This document shows, one piece after another, positions 1 through 7,423 of a stretch of DNA of 64,000 nucleotides (its first letter is position 1; each line of letters opens with the position of its first letter). The position numbers and the translations under genes were made by a program. A model generated the notes under the pieces. It was not told where the DNA came from. It was given only the letters and a program-made list of their open reading frames with translations, and did not search any database. This stretch comes from Butyrivibrio proteoclasticus B316 (GTDB lineage: Bacteria > Bacillota > Clostridia > Lachnospirales > Lachnospiraceae), in assembly GCF_000145035.1 (NCBI RefSeq), contig NC_014387.1, forward strand, positions 2,160,001 to 2,224,000, written 5' to 3'.

Positions 1-681
1 AAGGGAAATCAAAGTATCCTGAATTGAAGTGTAAATATAAAAAGCTGCCGCAACAGCGCCATAGCACAAAAACGGTGCTCTCCAATACATTGCCTGCGCA
101 ACTCCAAGAACAATCGGCGCGATTGGGAAGAATCCTATCATAAAATAGATATTGCGCTCAGCATATTTGTCCTTATTGAAGGCTCTGGCAAAAGCCTTAA
201 CTGAAGCTGCAATCATATATCCAAAAGGAACAATGATAAGTATGACATACAGCTTACCGCCTACCAGAGCTCCATTTTCATCTACGTAATAAACAAGCCC
301 GGTTCTATATGCAGTAACGCACAAGATTGTTGATAGCCATACCGGAATACTCAGTAGCAGCTTGATCGTATTATTCTCTATTGCTTTATTCTTCTGTATG
401 GCTTCCGATAACAGATACCACTGAAATGCAGCAATACTAAGCAGTACATAAGTAAAAATGTTAGACAGATACAATAAGGGCTTGGTCGATGTAACAATTC
501 CTCCATCAACTATTGCCCAGAAAATCTCGGCTCCAAAGTATAACATGAGCACGAAAACAAGATTTCCCAAGTATATCTGTGATAACTGCTTGTTGACGTT
601 TCTATGTATTTTAAAAAGTATGATGCCCATCAAACAAATGCATGCTATCTGGGCCATAACGTAATAAGAGACGTATTCCAA
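1..681 (-). CDS. N-terminal membrane sensor of a probable GGDEF protein (cut by window edge)
   Basis: This reading frame stays open for 227 codons from a TTG start at 681 to the window edge and is unfinished. GGAGG (689-693 on the opposite strand) sits 7 nt before the TTG, which decides the start. The product is almost entirely hydrophobic, with about six or seven membrane helices; it opens MEYVSYYVMAQ and ends IQDTLISL at the edge. In Lachnospiraceae this type of N-terminal 7TM region usually leads into a DPLTGLNNR-type start of a GGDEF domain, so a membrane diguanylate cyclase or related c-di-GMP sensor is likely. The catalytic part is outside the window, so that function is inferred from architecture and from the c-di-GMP genes next to it. 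A histidine kinase with the same kind of sensor is the main alternative. Confidence 0.6.
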   Translation of the reverse strand, partial: MEYVSYYVMAQIACICLMGIILFKIHRNVNKQLSQIYLGNLVFVLMLYFGAEIFWAIVDGGIVTSTKPLLYLSNIFTYVLLSIAAFQWYLLSEAIQKNKAIENNTIKLLLSIPVWLSTILCVTAYRTGLVYYVDENGALVGGKLYVILIIVPFGYMIAASVKAFARAFNKDKYAERNIYFMIGFFPIAPIVLGVAQAMYWRAPFLCYGAVAAAFYIYTSIQDTLISL

Positions 682-776
682 GGTGTTTCCTCCAAAGTGC
701 AATGCAGAAATCATTTTAGCACGATTTTTTTTTGTTGTGACAATGTTTATACTTTCTTTATATATTCTTTATAAAT

Positions 777-808
777 AAAAAACGAAGAGTCCCTGCCCTT
801 CGTTTTAT
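777..808 (-). terminator. Rho-independent terminator after the EAL operon
   Basis: The arms AACGAAG (781-787) and CTTCGTT (799-805) flank a short loop. Read on the minus strand, the stem is followed by a T-run. It overlaps the stop codon of the 90-residue gene and closes the two-gene unit that starts at the promoter near 2850. Confidence 0.75.
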
Positions 809-1077
809 GCTCCATTTGCAATTGCTGATAGCGCTTCAAATTCTGATTCATATACCCCGCCCATCGCTTCTACATCTTCCCACGTATACCATGCTCCGCT
901 TAACTGCACCCCTCTGATGGATATGTCTGTAGCTATTACCATAAAAGGCTTATGATTAACTACAATGTAACATGTCCTGTTAAGTCCAAAGGGAGTCACA
1001 AATACATGCCCGGTATCTATCAGATGATTAAGTTGATCCAATGTGTAATTCTTAGATAATGGTAACGTCTTAATCAT
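805..1077 (-). CDS. Conserved-looking small hypothetical protein (90 aa)
   Basis: I do not recognise this 90-residue protein. It is soluble, with no signal peptide or membrane segment, and is mixed alpha/beta in character (MIKTLPLSKN..., then CYIVVNHKPFMVIATD and GAWYTWEDVEAMGG). It starts 35 nt after the stop of the EAL-domain phosphodiesterase on the same strand and ends inside a strong terminator, so the two form a bicistronic unit. AGGA lies about 10 nt before the ATG. The pairing suggests a partner or output for the phosphodiesterase, but nothing in the sequence shows a function. Confidence 0.6.
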   Translation of the reverse strand: MIKTLPLSKNYTLDQLNHLIDTGHVFVTPFGLNRTCYIVVNHKPFMVIATDISIRGVQLSGAWYTWEDVEAMGGVYESEFEALSAIANGA

Positions 1078-1112
1078 ATTTATCCATTCCTATCTTTTAC
1101 CCGACCACGTTC

Positions 1113-2759
1113 TCAAAAAATGGGAAGCTTGACATAATCATCAATTGTTATTGCTCTTGAATAATAAAAACCCTGAAAAGAAGTAGGTCCGTTTTTTCTA
1201 AGTATGTCTCTGGAAACTTCATCTTCTATTCCTTCTACAGTTACGTGAAGTCCCATATTTCTGGCGCAGGTAATGATTGCTTCTGCCACTGCCTGCTTGC
1301 GCTCATCCTCTTCTATTCCATTAACAAAAGTTCTGTCTATCTTGATTGCCGCTACAGGAAGGAGAAGTATTAATTCAAGCGCAGAAAAGCCGGTTCCAAA
1401 ATCATCCAGAAATGTATCTATTCCCTGAGATTTAAGGTAAATGATCTCATTTCTAAGAAAACCTTTATCGAGAATTGTGCATCTTTCTGTCAACTCAAGT
1501 TTAAGATTCTTAGTTGGAAAATCGAGTTCTCTGACAAGACTTAGTATATCTTTTCTAAAATTAGCTCTTTCCAGCTGCGTGTATGAAATATTTATACTTA
1601 GCTTTAGTTCCGGTCTTTTGGGGAGAACGTTTTCTTTCCACTGTTTCATAGCTTGTCTGGCAATCCATAACCCCAGATCATAAAAAAGAGGATCATCTTC
1701 AAGCCAGGCTATAAAATCAGCCGGAGATACGTTGCCAAAGGGATCTTTTTTCCATCTGACAAGAGCTTCTGCTCCTCTTAAGGTCTCTTTTTCCGCATCT
1801 ACAACAGGCTGAAAGACAATTGAAAAACCATCGCAATTATCAATGATACTATTTCTCAGGGCATTTACTATAACAAGTCTTTCATGACTCTTGTCCATGC
1901 TGCTGTTACTAAATGCATAGAGTTCTCCATGCTTCTCATACATGGATTCATCAAGTCCCCTGATTCCGTTGGAAAAGACAGTATGCTCATCTACTGCAAA
2001 GTTCGTAACTTCAGTACACGATGCGCCGAGCATGATTCCAACATGTGCGCCTTCAACCTCAATCGAAGACCTGGCATATTCCACCAGTTCATTGTATATA
2101 TTCTCAAGTTCACGTAGCTTAAGATCCGTAGAAACAACAGCAAATTTCGTTCCTCCGGCAGAAAAGACTTCAGAATCATCTATATATTCCAGAAGTTTCT
2201 CGGCAAAAGTCTTAAGAACTTTGTTGCCAAACTCATAACCGTACACATTATTGATATCTATAAAGTTATAAAATCCTACAAAAAGAATGTTATATCTCTG
2301 TTTGTCTTCCCTATAATCAGCAAGGGTTTCAAGCAGCCTCTCCTTGGTGTATAGATTTGTCACATTGTCATAATCACTTGCTATTCCATGATTGATCATG
2401 GTACCGACAAAAAGAATTCTATTGCCGTCATCATCATATATTACCCTGCCCTTACAAGAAACAGTTACATACTCGCCATATTGATTGCGGGCTCTATAAA
2501 CTAAATCATGGGAATCAGTACGTTCGTTGAAAATATCCTGCATTGACTGCTCATATCTGGCCTTGTCAACAGGATGAACATGTTCTCCCCATATTTCTCC
2601 GGCATTAGATACATATTCCGGCGGTAAACCAAACTCTTTCACACATTCCTCAGACCACTTGGATAATCCGGTCCTAAGATCAGTTATGTAGACATAGTGT
2701 CCCTTATTTGCATTAGCAAGAACATCAAAAACCTTGCCTAAAAGAGTAATATCTTCCAT
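1113..2759 (-). CDS. PAS - degenerate GGDEF - EAL c-di-GMP phosphodiesterase
   Basis: A predicted cytoplasmic protein of 548 residues. A PAS domain (about 15-110) is followed by a GGDEF-fold domain (about 120-285) whose signature has become AGGTKF, so it should not make c-di-GMP. The C-terminal EAL domain keeps every expected catalytic motif: EAL, NIS, ELTE, DDFGTG, IKID, EGIE and QGF. This predicts hydrolysis of c-di-GMP to pGpG, with PAS and the dead GGDEF as sensory modules. The frame extends to an ATG at 2840, but that codon lies inside a good promoter (TTTACA-N17-TATAAT, 2824-2852) and has no ribosome site; the ATG at 2759 has GGTGAGG just before it and is preferred. It is co-transcribed with the 90-residue gene downstream. 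It could lower the c-di-GMP sensed by the PilZ and PelD proteins in this window. Confidence 0.9.
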   Translation of the reverse strand: MEDITLLGKVFDVLANANKGHYVYITDLRTGLSKWSEECVKEFGLPPEYVSNAGEIWGEHVHPVDKARYEQSMQDIFNERTDSHDLVYRARNQYGEYVTVSCKGRVIYDDDGNRILFVGTMINHGIASDYDNVTNLYTKERLLETLADYREDKQRYNILFVGFYNFIDINNVYGYEFGNKVLKTFAEKLLEYIDDSEVFSAGGTKFAVVSTDLKLRELENIYNELVEYARSSIEVEGAHVGIMLGASCTEVTNFAVDEHTVFSNGIRGLDESMYEKHGELYAFSNSSMDKSHERLVIVNALRNSIIDNCDGFSIVFQPVVDAEKETLRGAEALVRWKKDPFGNVSPADFIAWLEDDPLFYDLGLWIARQAMKQWKENVLPKRPELKLSINISYTQLERANFRKDILSLVRELDFPTKNLKLELTERCTILDKGFLRNEIIYLKSQGIDTFLDDFGTGFSALELILLLPVAAIKIDRTFVNGIEEDERKQAVAEAIITCARNMGLHVTVEGIEDEVSRDILRKNGPTSFQGFYYSRAITIDDYVKLPIF

Positions 2760-2823
2760 TATCCTCACCAAAACCAGAATGCCAGTTGCCCTATAAATAA
2801 AAATAGCCAAATAGTATATCTTG

Positions 2824-2852
2824 ATTATACTATTCGGCATAATTAGTGTAAA
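2824..2852 (-). promoter_or_regulatory. Sigma-A promoter of the EAL phosphodiesterase gene
   Basis: The minus strand reads TTTACA (2847-2852), a 17-nt spacer, then TATAAT (2824-2829). Transcription should start near 2817, giving a leader of about 58 nt before the ATG at 2759. This excludes the longer reading of the gene from 2840. Confidence 0.75.
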
Positions 2853-2884
2853 TTCGTTTATGTTTATTTAATATTTCACATTTA

Positions 2885-3577
2885 TTATTTAGAATAATTT
2901 CGTTCCCCAAAGATCCCAGTGCCCACTCTTACAAAGGTTGCGCCCTCTTCTATAGCAACTTCATAATCACCAGTCATACCCATAGAAAGTGTATCCATAT
3001 GAACACCGGAAATGTTCATCGCATTTATCTTGTCCTTAAGCTCGCGAAGGCCCTTGAAGTATACTCTGTTACTCTCCGGATTTTCTGTGTAAGGAGCAAT
3101 CGTCATGAGTCCCCGAATATTTATATGTTTGTTGACACTTATCTCTTTGACGAAATCTGCCGCCTCATCAGGAGATATTCCAAATTTAGTATCCTCATGA
3201 GCCATATTTACTTCAACCAAGACATCCATTACTATGTCATGTTTAGCGGCCTGTTTCTCAATTTCATCTGCAAGTTTAACATTGTCTACAGAGTGGATCA
3301 TACAGGCTACACCCGGAAGATACTTGACCTTATTAGCCTGTAAGTGCCCTATCATATGCCATGATAAAGGCTCAGTTATTTCAGCAGTTTTATCCCTTAT
3401 TTCCTGAACCTTATTCTCACCAAATACCTTAATTCCACAAGCCATTGCTTCTCTTATGTCACTGACAGGCTTGGTCTTACTGACTGCTATAAGTGTAACT
3501 TCGCTTCTATCTCTCCCAGCCCTTTTGCAGGCACTCTGAATGTTAGCCTCAACCATTTCCAGATTTTCTTTTATCAT
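2885..3577 (-). CDS. YggS/PROSC-family PLP-binding homeostasis protein
   Basis: A 230-residue protein of the YggS (PLPBP) family, at the usual family length. The PLP lysine lies in the strand motif LIAVSKTKP, followed by FGENKVQE, WHMIGHLQANK, MIHSVDN, GLMTIAP and SMGMTGDYEVAIEEGATFVRVG, all typical of the single-domain fold-type III family. It has no racemase activity in studied members; it keeps pyridoxal phosphate and branched-chain amino acid pools balanced in the cytoplasm. The frame extends 6 codons upstream to 3595, but GAGGAG followed by 10 nt precedes the ATG at 3577, which is the better start. It stands alone on the minus strand, divergent from the PilZ gene. In many Firmicutes the homologue is next to sepF and division genes; that context is absent here. 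Confidence 0.92.
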   Translation of the reverse strand: MIKENLEMVEANIQSACKRAGRDRSEVTLIAVSKTKPVSDIREAMACGIKVFGENKVQEIRDKTAEITEPLSWHMIGHLQANKVKYLPGVACMIHSVDNVKLADEIEKQAAKHDIVMDVLVEVNMAHEDTKFGISPDEAADFVKEISVNKHINIRGLMTIAPYTENPESNRVYFKGLRELKDKINAMNISGVHMDTLSMGMTGDYEVAIEEGATFVRVGTGIFGERNYSK

Positions 3578-3668
3578 AAACACTTTTCTCCTCATGTTTT
3601 CTTGCTAAAACGACAACGCCATTATATCATATTTATAGATGACATGTTGACATTTAGCAGGGGGAACG

Positions 3669-4583
3669 ATGAATATCAACGATATCGCAGGCGGATCCGA
3701 AATTAAAATACATGCTTCAATCAATCAGCACAATGTTGTCCTGATGACAGAGGCTATTTTTGGAGTAAAATCCGGTCTCCTTGTCAAGCCAATGGAATAC
3801 TTTGGCAAATATATGCAATTTTTGGAGCCATCGCAGATTCAGATCAAGAATAAACGAGATGGCCGAATCTATAAGTTTATGTCCACTTCTATCACCCCGG
3901 TCAAAACAAGATATGGTAACTTCCACCTGATTCGCTGTGATTCAGAGCTTGAGCCTGAGAATGAACGCAAATCAGAGCGTTTTTATCTGGAAAAGCTTGG
4001 CGTATTTAGAATAAATGGCAATTCAGCAACCATCAAGAACTGCATAGTCCATGACATTTCCATGAGAGGAATGTCGCTTATTATCGACAACGCTTCCAAA
4101 GTTAAGGTTGGCGATCATATTGATGTTACTTTCAGATATGGTGAGCTTCTCCATCAATATGAAGTAGCAGCTACCATAGTAAGACTTTTCTCTGTATCCA
4201 ACAGACCTGCTATCGGATGCAGTATTTCCAATATGAATGTTGATCTGATCGGTCTTCTCAGCACCAAGAAAAGCGAGAAATATGGTAATATCGAGGATTC
4301 AGGAGTCATTGCCACCCCTATCAGAGAGGATATTGTTCCTACCAACCTCAATCCGGATATTTCCAAACAGCAGCAGATTGTTGAAGTCGAGGAAGACCTT
4401 GCCAAGCAGATCATTCCTGAGAAGAATTCCAAAGAGCGCATCAAGAGTTCTAACCCTCTTGATCCTGCCAACCTCGAGCACATCAGCCGCGAGCCCAAGA
4501 CTCTGCGTGAACAGCGCAAGGAAGCCCGCATGGCAGAACAGGCCAAGGCCATAGAAAATCTGCTCGATTTGAAGGATGTATAA
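3669..4583 (+). CDS. PilZ-domain c-di-GMP effector (YcgR-like, with C-terminal extension)
   Basis: A 304-residue cytoplasmic protein. The N-terminal half (1-95) resembles the YcgR-N beta-barrel. The PilZ domain (about 98-205) shows both c-di-GMP-binding signatures: RKSER, matching RxxxR, and HDISMRG, matching D/NxSxxG. The last 95 residues are charged, probably disordered, and end in an Arg/Lys/Glu-rich helix, longer than a plain YcgR. AGGGGG precedes the ATG at good distance. Family knowledge suggests it couples c-di-GMP to flagellar motor braking or to surface polysaccharide; which one applies cannot be told because no flagellar gene is nearby. It sits within 3 kb of a phosphodiesterase and a probable diguanylate cyclase. 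The downstream DNA carries a 51-bp tandem repeat. Confidence 0.88.
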   Translation: MNINDIAGGSEIKIHASINQHNVVLMTEAIFGVKSGLLVKPMEYFGKYMQFLEPSQIQIKNKRDGRIYKFMSTSITPVKTRYGNFHLIRCDSELEPENERKSERFYLEKLGVFRINGNSATIKNCIVHDISMRGMSLIIDNASKVKVGDHIDVTFRYGELLHQYEVAATIVRLFSVSNRPAIGCSISNMNVDLIGLLSTKKSEKYGNIEDSGVIATPIREDIVPTNLNPDISKQQQIVEVEEDLAKQIIPEKNSKERIKSSNPLDPANLEHISREPKTLREQRKEARMAEQAKAIENLLDLKDV

Positions 4584-4607
4584 AGGGGATATGTTATTGT
4601 GCCTGAT

Positions 4608-4754
4608 TAGTTGTTGTCTTTATCAGATCATTACTGGTTCTTCTGCCATTGTTCTTGCCAGTTGCATTCTTTATTAGATAATTACTGGTTCTTCTGCCAT
4701 TGTTCTTGCCAGTTATATTCTTTATTAGATAATTACTGGTTCTTCTGCCATTGC
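4608..4754. repeat. 51-bp tandem repeat, about 2.8 copies
   Basis: The landmark TTACTGGTTCTTCTGCCATT begins at 4631, 4682 and 4733, an exact 51-bp period; a diverged partial copy covers 4608-4630 and the third copy stops near 4754. The two full copies are nearly identical. The period is a multiple of three, so one frame reads as a 17-residue repeat, but that frame has no good start and an odd Cys/Phe/Trp-rich composition. I regard the array as non-coding. Confidence 0.85.
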
Positions 4755-5063
4755 ATCTACATTTTAATTATTTGTAATACCAACATTCTTTTTTTCTCAA
4801 TTATGGTATTACGCTTTAAAAGTAAATCATACCAACAATAACAATATCTCCATTTTGTTTTTATAATAAATCAAAAATCTCAATAAAAATGGTCAATTTA
4901 TAATACCATAGTCCCTATTTTCCAGTTCCATGGTATTATAAAAACACTAGCAACTGATTAATTTCATAATAACAAACTAATATTTCTGGTTATACTGGTA
5001 TTATTTGGGGCGAAAATGATAGCTGTAAAAAGAACATAAATCAATAAAATGCAAATATATAAA
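4755..5063. repeat. AT-rich gap with TAATACC-ended palindromes
   Basis: No gene is seen here. Two clear inverted repeats share the same end motif: GTAATACCA (4774-4782) with TGGTATTAC (4804-4812), and TTTATAATACCAT (4897-4909) with ATGGTATTATAAA (4930-4942), the second with 13-bp perfect arms and a 20-nt loop. A further half-site, TGGTATTAT, lies at 4996-5004, and ATACCA at 4829-4834 can pair with the right arm of the first. Related palindromes occur again at 6895-7003. Confidence 0.7.
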
Positions 5064-5288
5064 CTATCTTTCACCTTTCTCAATATAATCAAGGATTCCC
5101 ATCATGGATGAATAGGCAAGATCATACTCATTATTACCAAGGGTTTTATACTTTTGGGCAGTCTTTTCGAGAAGCTCAACAGCTGCAGTCCAATCCTCGT
5201 CTGTCATCTCGTTTTTGCTTTTATTCAGTGTCTTGGCAAATGACCACAGATCATTGCATACATTGTAAAAGAGTTTTTGCTGTTCCAA
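5064..5288 (-). CDS. Small hypothetical protein (74 aa)
   Basis: Not recognised. The product is a soluble, mostly helical 74-residue protein (MEQQKLFYNVCNDLWSFAK..., MTDEDWTAAVELLEKTAQKY) with no signal peptide or membrane helix. It uses a TTG start; GAGG lies 8 nt upstream, which supports that start over the out-of-frame ATG overlapping the ribosome site. Amino-acid composition and a regular amphipathic pattern make a real gene likely. A 13-bp perfect hairpin and a 25-bp direct repeat lie just upstream, between it and the next small gene on the same strand. Confidence 0.55.
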   Translation of the reverse strand: MEQQKLFYNVCNDLWSFAKTLNKSKNEMTDEDWTAAVELLEKTAQKYKTLGNNEYDLAYSSMMGILDYIEKGER

Positions 5289-5323
5289 TTGACCTTCCTC
5301 ATAATTATTCTTCTATTCTTGCC

Positions 5324-5412
5324 TTAATCAAAAATGTTTCTTCATTTTTGATTAAATCAGACAATGTCTCTTTAGCCTAAATCAGACAATTTCTCCTTCG
5401 CCTAAATCATAT
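5324..5412. repeat. 13-bp hairpin followed by 25-bp direct repeats
   Basis: TTAATCAAAAATG (5324-5336) and CATTTTTGATTAA (5343-5355) are perfect arms around a 6-nt loop. The motif AAATCAGACAAT then recurs at 5354 and 5379, with a truncated third copy at 5404, giving a 25-bp period. No T-run follows on either strand, so a simple terminator is unlikely. Confidence 0.65.
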
Positions 5413-5464
5413 AGATTCTATTATGTTATGACGACCTGAGCAAAATAATCATGGTTATATCATA

Positions 5465-5713
5465 TTATTCCAGGTCTTTTCTGGATATTTCTATAGATGG
5501 ATAGTGTGAGAGCGTGGTCAGATCTGTATCTAATGGAGTAGCATACTCCATGAAGAAAACTCCAGGATTCTGAGCCTGGAGCTCTTTTAACCTGTCTTTT
5601 GTTATATTTTCGTCGGATGAAACATAAACTACTGAGACTACACCAACATTTTCTTCTGCATCAGCACTACTAGGCTCAATGTCACCTTTTAAAATCATAT
5701 ATACTTCTTTCAT
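5465..5713 (-). CDS. Small hypothetical protein (82 aa)
   Basis: Not recognised. The 82-residue product is soluble and acidic, beginning MKEVYMILKGDIEPSS and containing a beta-strand-like stretch (VGVVSVVYVSSDE) followed by a helix (TKDRLKELQAQN). GGAGA lies 6 nt before the ATG at 5713. Its 3' end overlaps an inverted repeat (GACCTG 5433-5438, CAGGTC 5471-5476). It is the upstream gene of a possible pair with the 74-residue gene. It could be a small regulatory or antitoxin-like protein, but no known motif supports that. Confidence 0.5.
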   Translation of the reverse strand: MKEVYMILKGDIEPSSADAEENVGVVSVVYVSSDENITKDRLKELQAQNPGVFFMEYATPLDTDLTTLSHYPSIEISRKDLE

Positions 5714-6018
5714 ACTTTGTCTCCAATACGATTCTCGTTTTTTTGAGGGAATTCAATACTCTTTAGAATACCGTATTTCTGAAGAAATTTGGTATCCTAT
5801 ACAAAGGGAAATTATAACTTAGATTGCTGAGTTATGCTAGTATACTGACACAAGCATAAAAGCATATTTGGGGTTGTAATTTGAATTTTTTATGTTACAC
5901 TTTTAAATACTTGTGTTTTTTCGTTGGATAATCTTCCGAAAATTCCACATACATAGCAGAATATTGTATGATTTCTTTGTCAAGGCGGGGGCCTCTTTTA
6001 GAAAGATAAGGAAATCTA
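5714..6018. other. Divergent intergenic region
   Basis: About 300 bp between divergent genes. A hairpin with ATACC (5768-5772) and GGTAT (5791-5795) ends, with ATTTCT/AGAAAT inside, resembles the TAATACC palindromes on either side. The ribosome site for the plus-strand gene is AAGGA at about 6008. No convincing promoter could be chosen by eye in this AT-rich stretch. Confidence 0.4.
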
Positions 6019-6786
6019 ATGAAATTAAATGATATTAACTTTTTATGTCAATCTACAGAAAAAGAGATTAGTAATTTAAGAAAAGAACTATCAAAATGCC
6101 CACAGGGAACGTTGGTAATCTGTAATATTAATGGGAAGAACCGGTACTATCATCAGAAGAAAAATGCGGATGGTAGTTATTCCAGACACTATCTGGGAAA
6201 AGATAATATTGGACTAGCCAGACATCTGGCGAGAAAAACGTATATCAAGAATAAACTACTTGATTTGGAAAATGAATTGAAAAGTATTAGACGTTACTTG
6301 AGTGTACGAAAGAAGACAGATTACAAACAACTTTTGACTAAGGATTCAATTTACAGAGAACTTTTTGCATATGATAGTTGGGAATATGAGCCATATGACA
6401 AGAGTACATCTCATCCTGAAGCACTTATAATACAAGCACCAAAGGGAGATATTGTAAGATCCAAATCTGAGGCACTAATTGCCAATGCTCTGTATGATAG
6501 GGGCATTCCATATCGATATGAATGTGGACTTGATTTGGGAGACTATATTATCCATCCCGATTTTACAGTAAAGAAAGTCGGCAGTGGAGAGATTATAATT
6601 TGGGAACACTTTGGAAAGGTTGATGATCCCGAGTATTTTCAGAAAAATGTTGTATGGAAATTGAAAAAATATATAGAAAATGGGTATATACCAGGGAAAA
6701 ATCTGATTATTACCTGGGAAACAAAGAATACGCCTCTGAGTATCGAAGAAGTTAGCAAAATGATCGAGCATTATATCGAGGAATAA
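6019..6786 (+). CDS. Hypothetical protein, possible PD-(D/E)XK-fold nuclease
   Basis: A 255-residue protein without signal peptide or membrane helices. The N-terminal third is a charged, coiled-coil-prone helix region (about 5-100). The C-terminal part carries a pattern typical of the PD-(D/E)XK superfamily: VRSKSEALIANAL (an early Glu on a helix), then DYIIHPDFTV, then EIIIWEHFGK, where the acidic residue of the core is Glu in a WEH variant instead of ExK. Variants of this kind are known from helicase-linked nuclease domains. Catalysis on DNA is therefore plausible but unproven. It lies alone in an AT-rich island with repeats on both sides and AT-richer codon use than its neighbours, which suggests horizontal transfer. 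It has no methylase or helicase partner nearby. Confidence 0.55.
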   Translation: MKLNDINFLCQSTEKEISNLRKELSKCPQGTLVICNINGKNRYYHQKKNADGSYSRHYLGKDNIGLARHLARKTYIKNKLLDLENELKSIRRYLSVRKKTDYKQLLTKDSIYRELFAYDSWEYEPYDKSTSHPEALIIQAPKGDIVRSKSEALIANALYDRGIPYRYECGLDLGDYIIHPDFTVKKVGSGEIIIWEHFGKVDDPEYFQKNVVWKLKKYIENGYIPGKNLIITWETKNTPLSIEEVSKMIEHYIEE

Positions 6787-7308
6787 TATTTATGGCACAG
6801 AGGAAATATGTTGCATAAATGCAATCGAGCTCGGCGCGAGAATGTCGCTCTGAACTACAAAAGTGCCTGAATATTGCAGTAAAGATTCTGCGATTTAATA
6901 CCAACAATAATAAAAGAGGGGCTTTGTTATTACGGTTTAAATAGAATTCTTGATAAAAAGTAATACCAAGAGCCATATTTATCAAGTTTAAGGTATTATT
7001 TTTAAGGATTTTAGATTGCCAATGAGCATAATTTAGTAATACTAGACAGCCTCTTTTTGATGACTTGTTATTATTTTTAAATCATCCATAATAACAAAAA
7101 TATCATTATCTTTGCCATGTTATTATTTTCTAATTCGATTTAATTGAACTACTATTCAACACGCTTGCCGGTCTTGTGCAATCGAGTAGTAGTAGCCTGA
7201 TTCCTACTTGATTCTGCACACAGACATTCCGCACTTTGTGCTCCATGTCCTTACGTCCGGCAAATGAATTAGTATGCAAGCATCCATTCGCTTGCCGGTC
7301 TTGTGCAA
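6787..7308. repeat. Gene-free stretch with palindromes and a 20-bp direct repeat
   Basis: No gene is supported. An imperfect inverted repeat covers 6895-6903 and 6923-6940; a better one has arms at 6956-6967 and 6992-7003 ending in TAATACC/GGTATTA. The 20-mer CGCTTGCCGGTCTTGTGCAA occurs at 7162-7181 and again at 7289-7308. CCGGCAAATGAAT near 7256 is partly complementary to ATTCGCTTGCCGG at 7287-7299, so the second copy can fold back. The stretch may be a relic of mobile DNA, but no transposase or target-site duplication was found. Confidence 0.5.
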
Positions 7309-7347
7309 CAAAAAAGAAACTTCGCAGCTTTCCACCACGAAGTTTCT
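7309..7347 (-). terminator. Rho-independent terminator after the flavin oxidoreductase gene
   Basis: The minus strand shows AGAAACTTCG (7338-7347), a 13-nt loop, CGAAGTTTCT (7315-7324), and a TTTTTT run at 7309-7315. The 10-bp stem is perfect. It ends the left arm of the 2-hydroxyacyl-CoA dehydratase-like cluster. Confidence 0.88.
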
Positions 7348-7423
7348 AATATTATAGGACACCAAATTTCCTCGGAAATTCGATAATCGTATTGTGTCAG
7401 CTTATGACCATACAAATACCACA

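Noticed and set aside
458..664. Short plus-strand frame of 68 codons
   Set aside because: It lies antisense inside the truncated membrane sensor, which has a ribosome site and continuous membrane helices; the plus frame has neither.
2760..2840. 27-codon N-terminal extension of the EAL protein
   Set aside because: The codons overlap the -10 and spacer of the promoter and have no ribosome site.
3645..3660. TTGACA as -35 of the PilZ gene
   Set aside because: A -10 at the right distance would fall inside the coding region after the ATG at 3669.
4608..4754. CRISPR-like array
   Set aside because: Units are contiguous 51-bp tandem repeats without unique spacers, and no cas gene is near.
4611..4841. 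76-codon plus-strand frame with 17-residue repeats
   Set aside because: It arises because the 51-bp repeat is a multiple of three. It starts at a TTG without ribosome site and is an odd Cys/Phe/Trp/His mix.
6752..6985. 77-codon minus-strand frame
   Set aside because: It crosses the end of the nuclease-like gene and the palindromes, has no ribosome site, and its residues look random.
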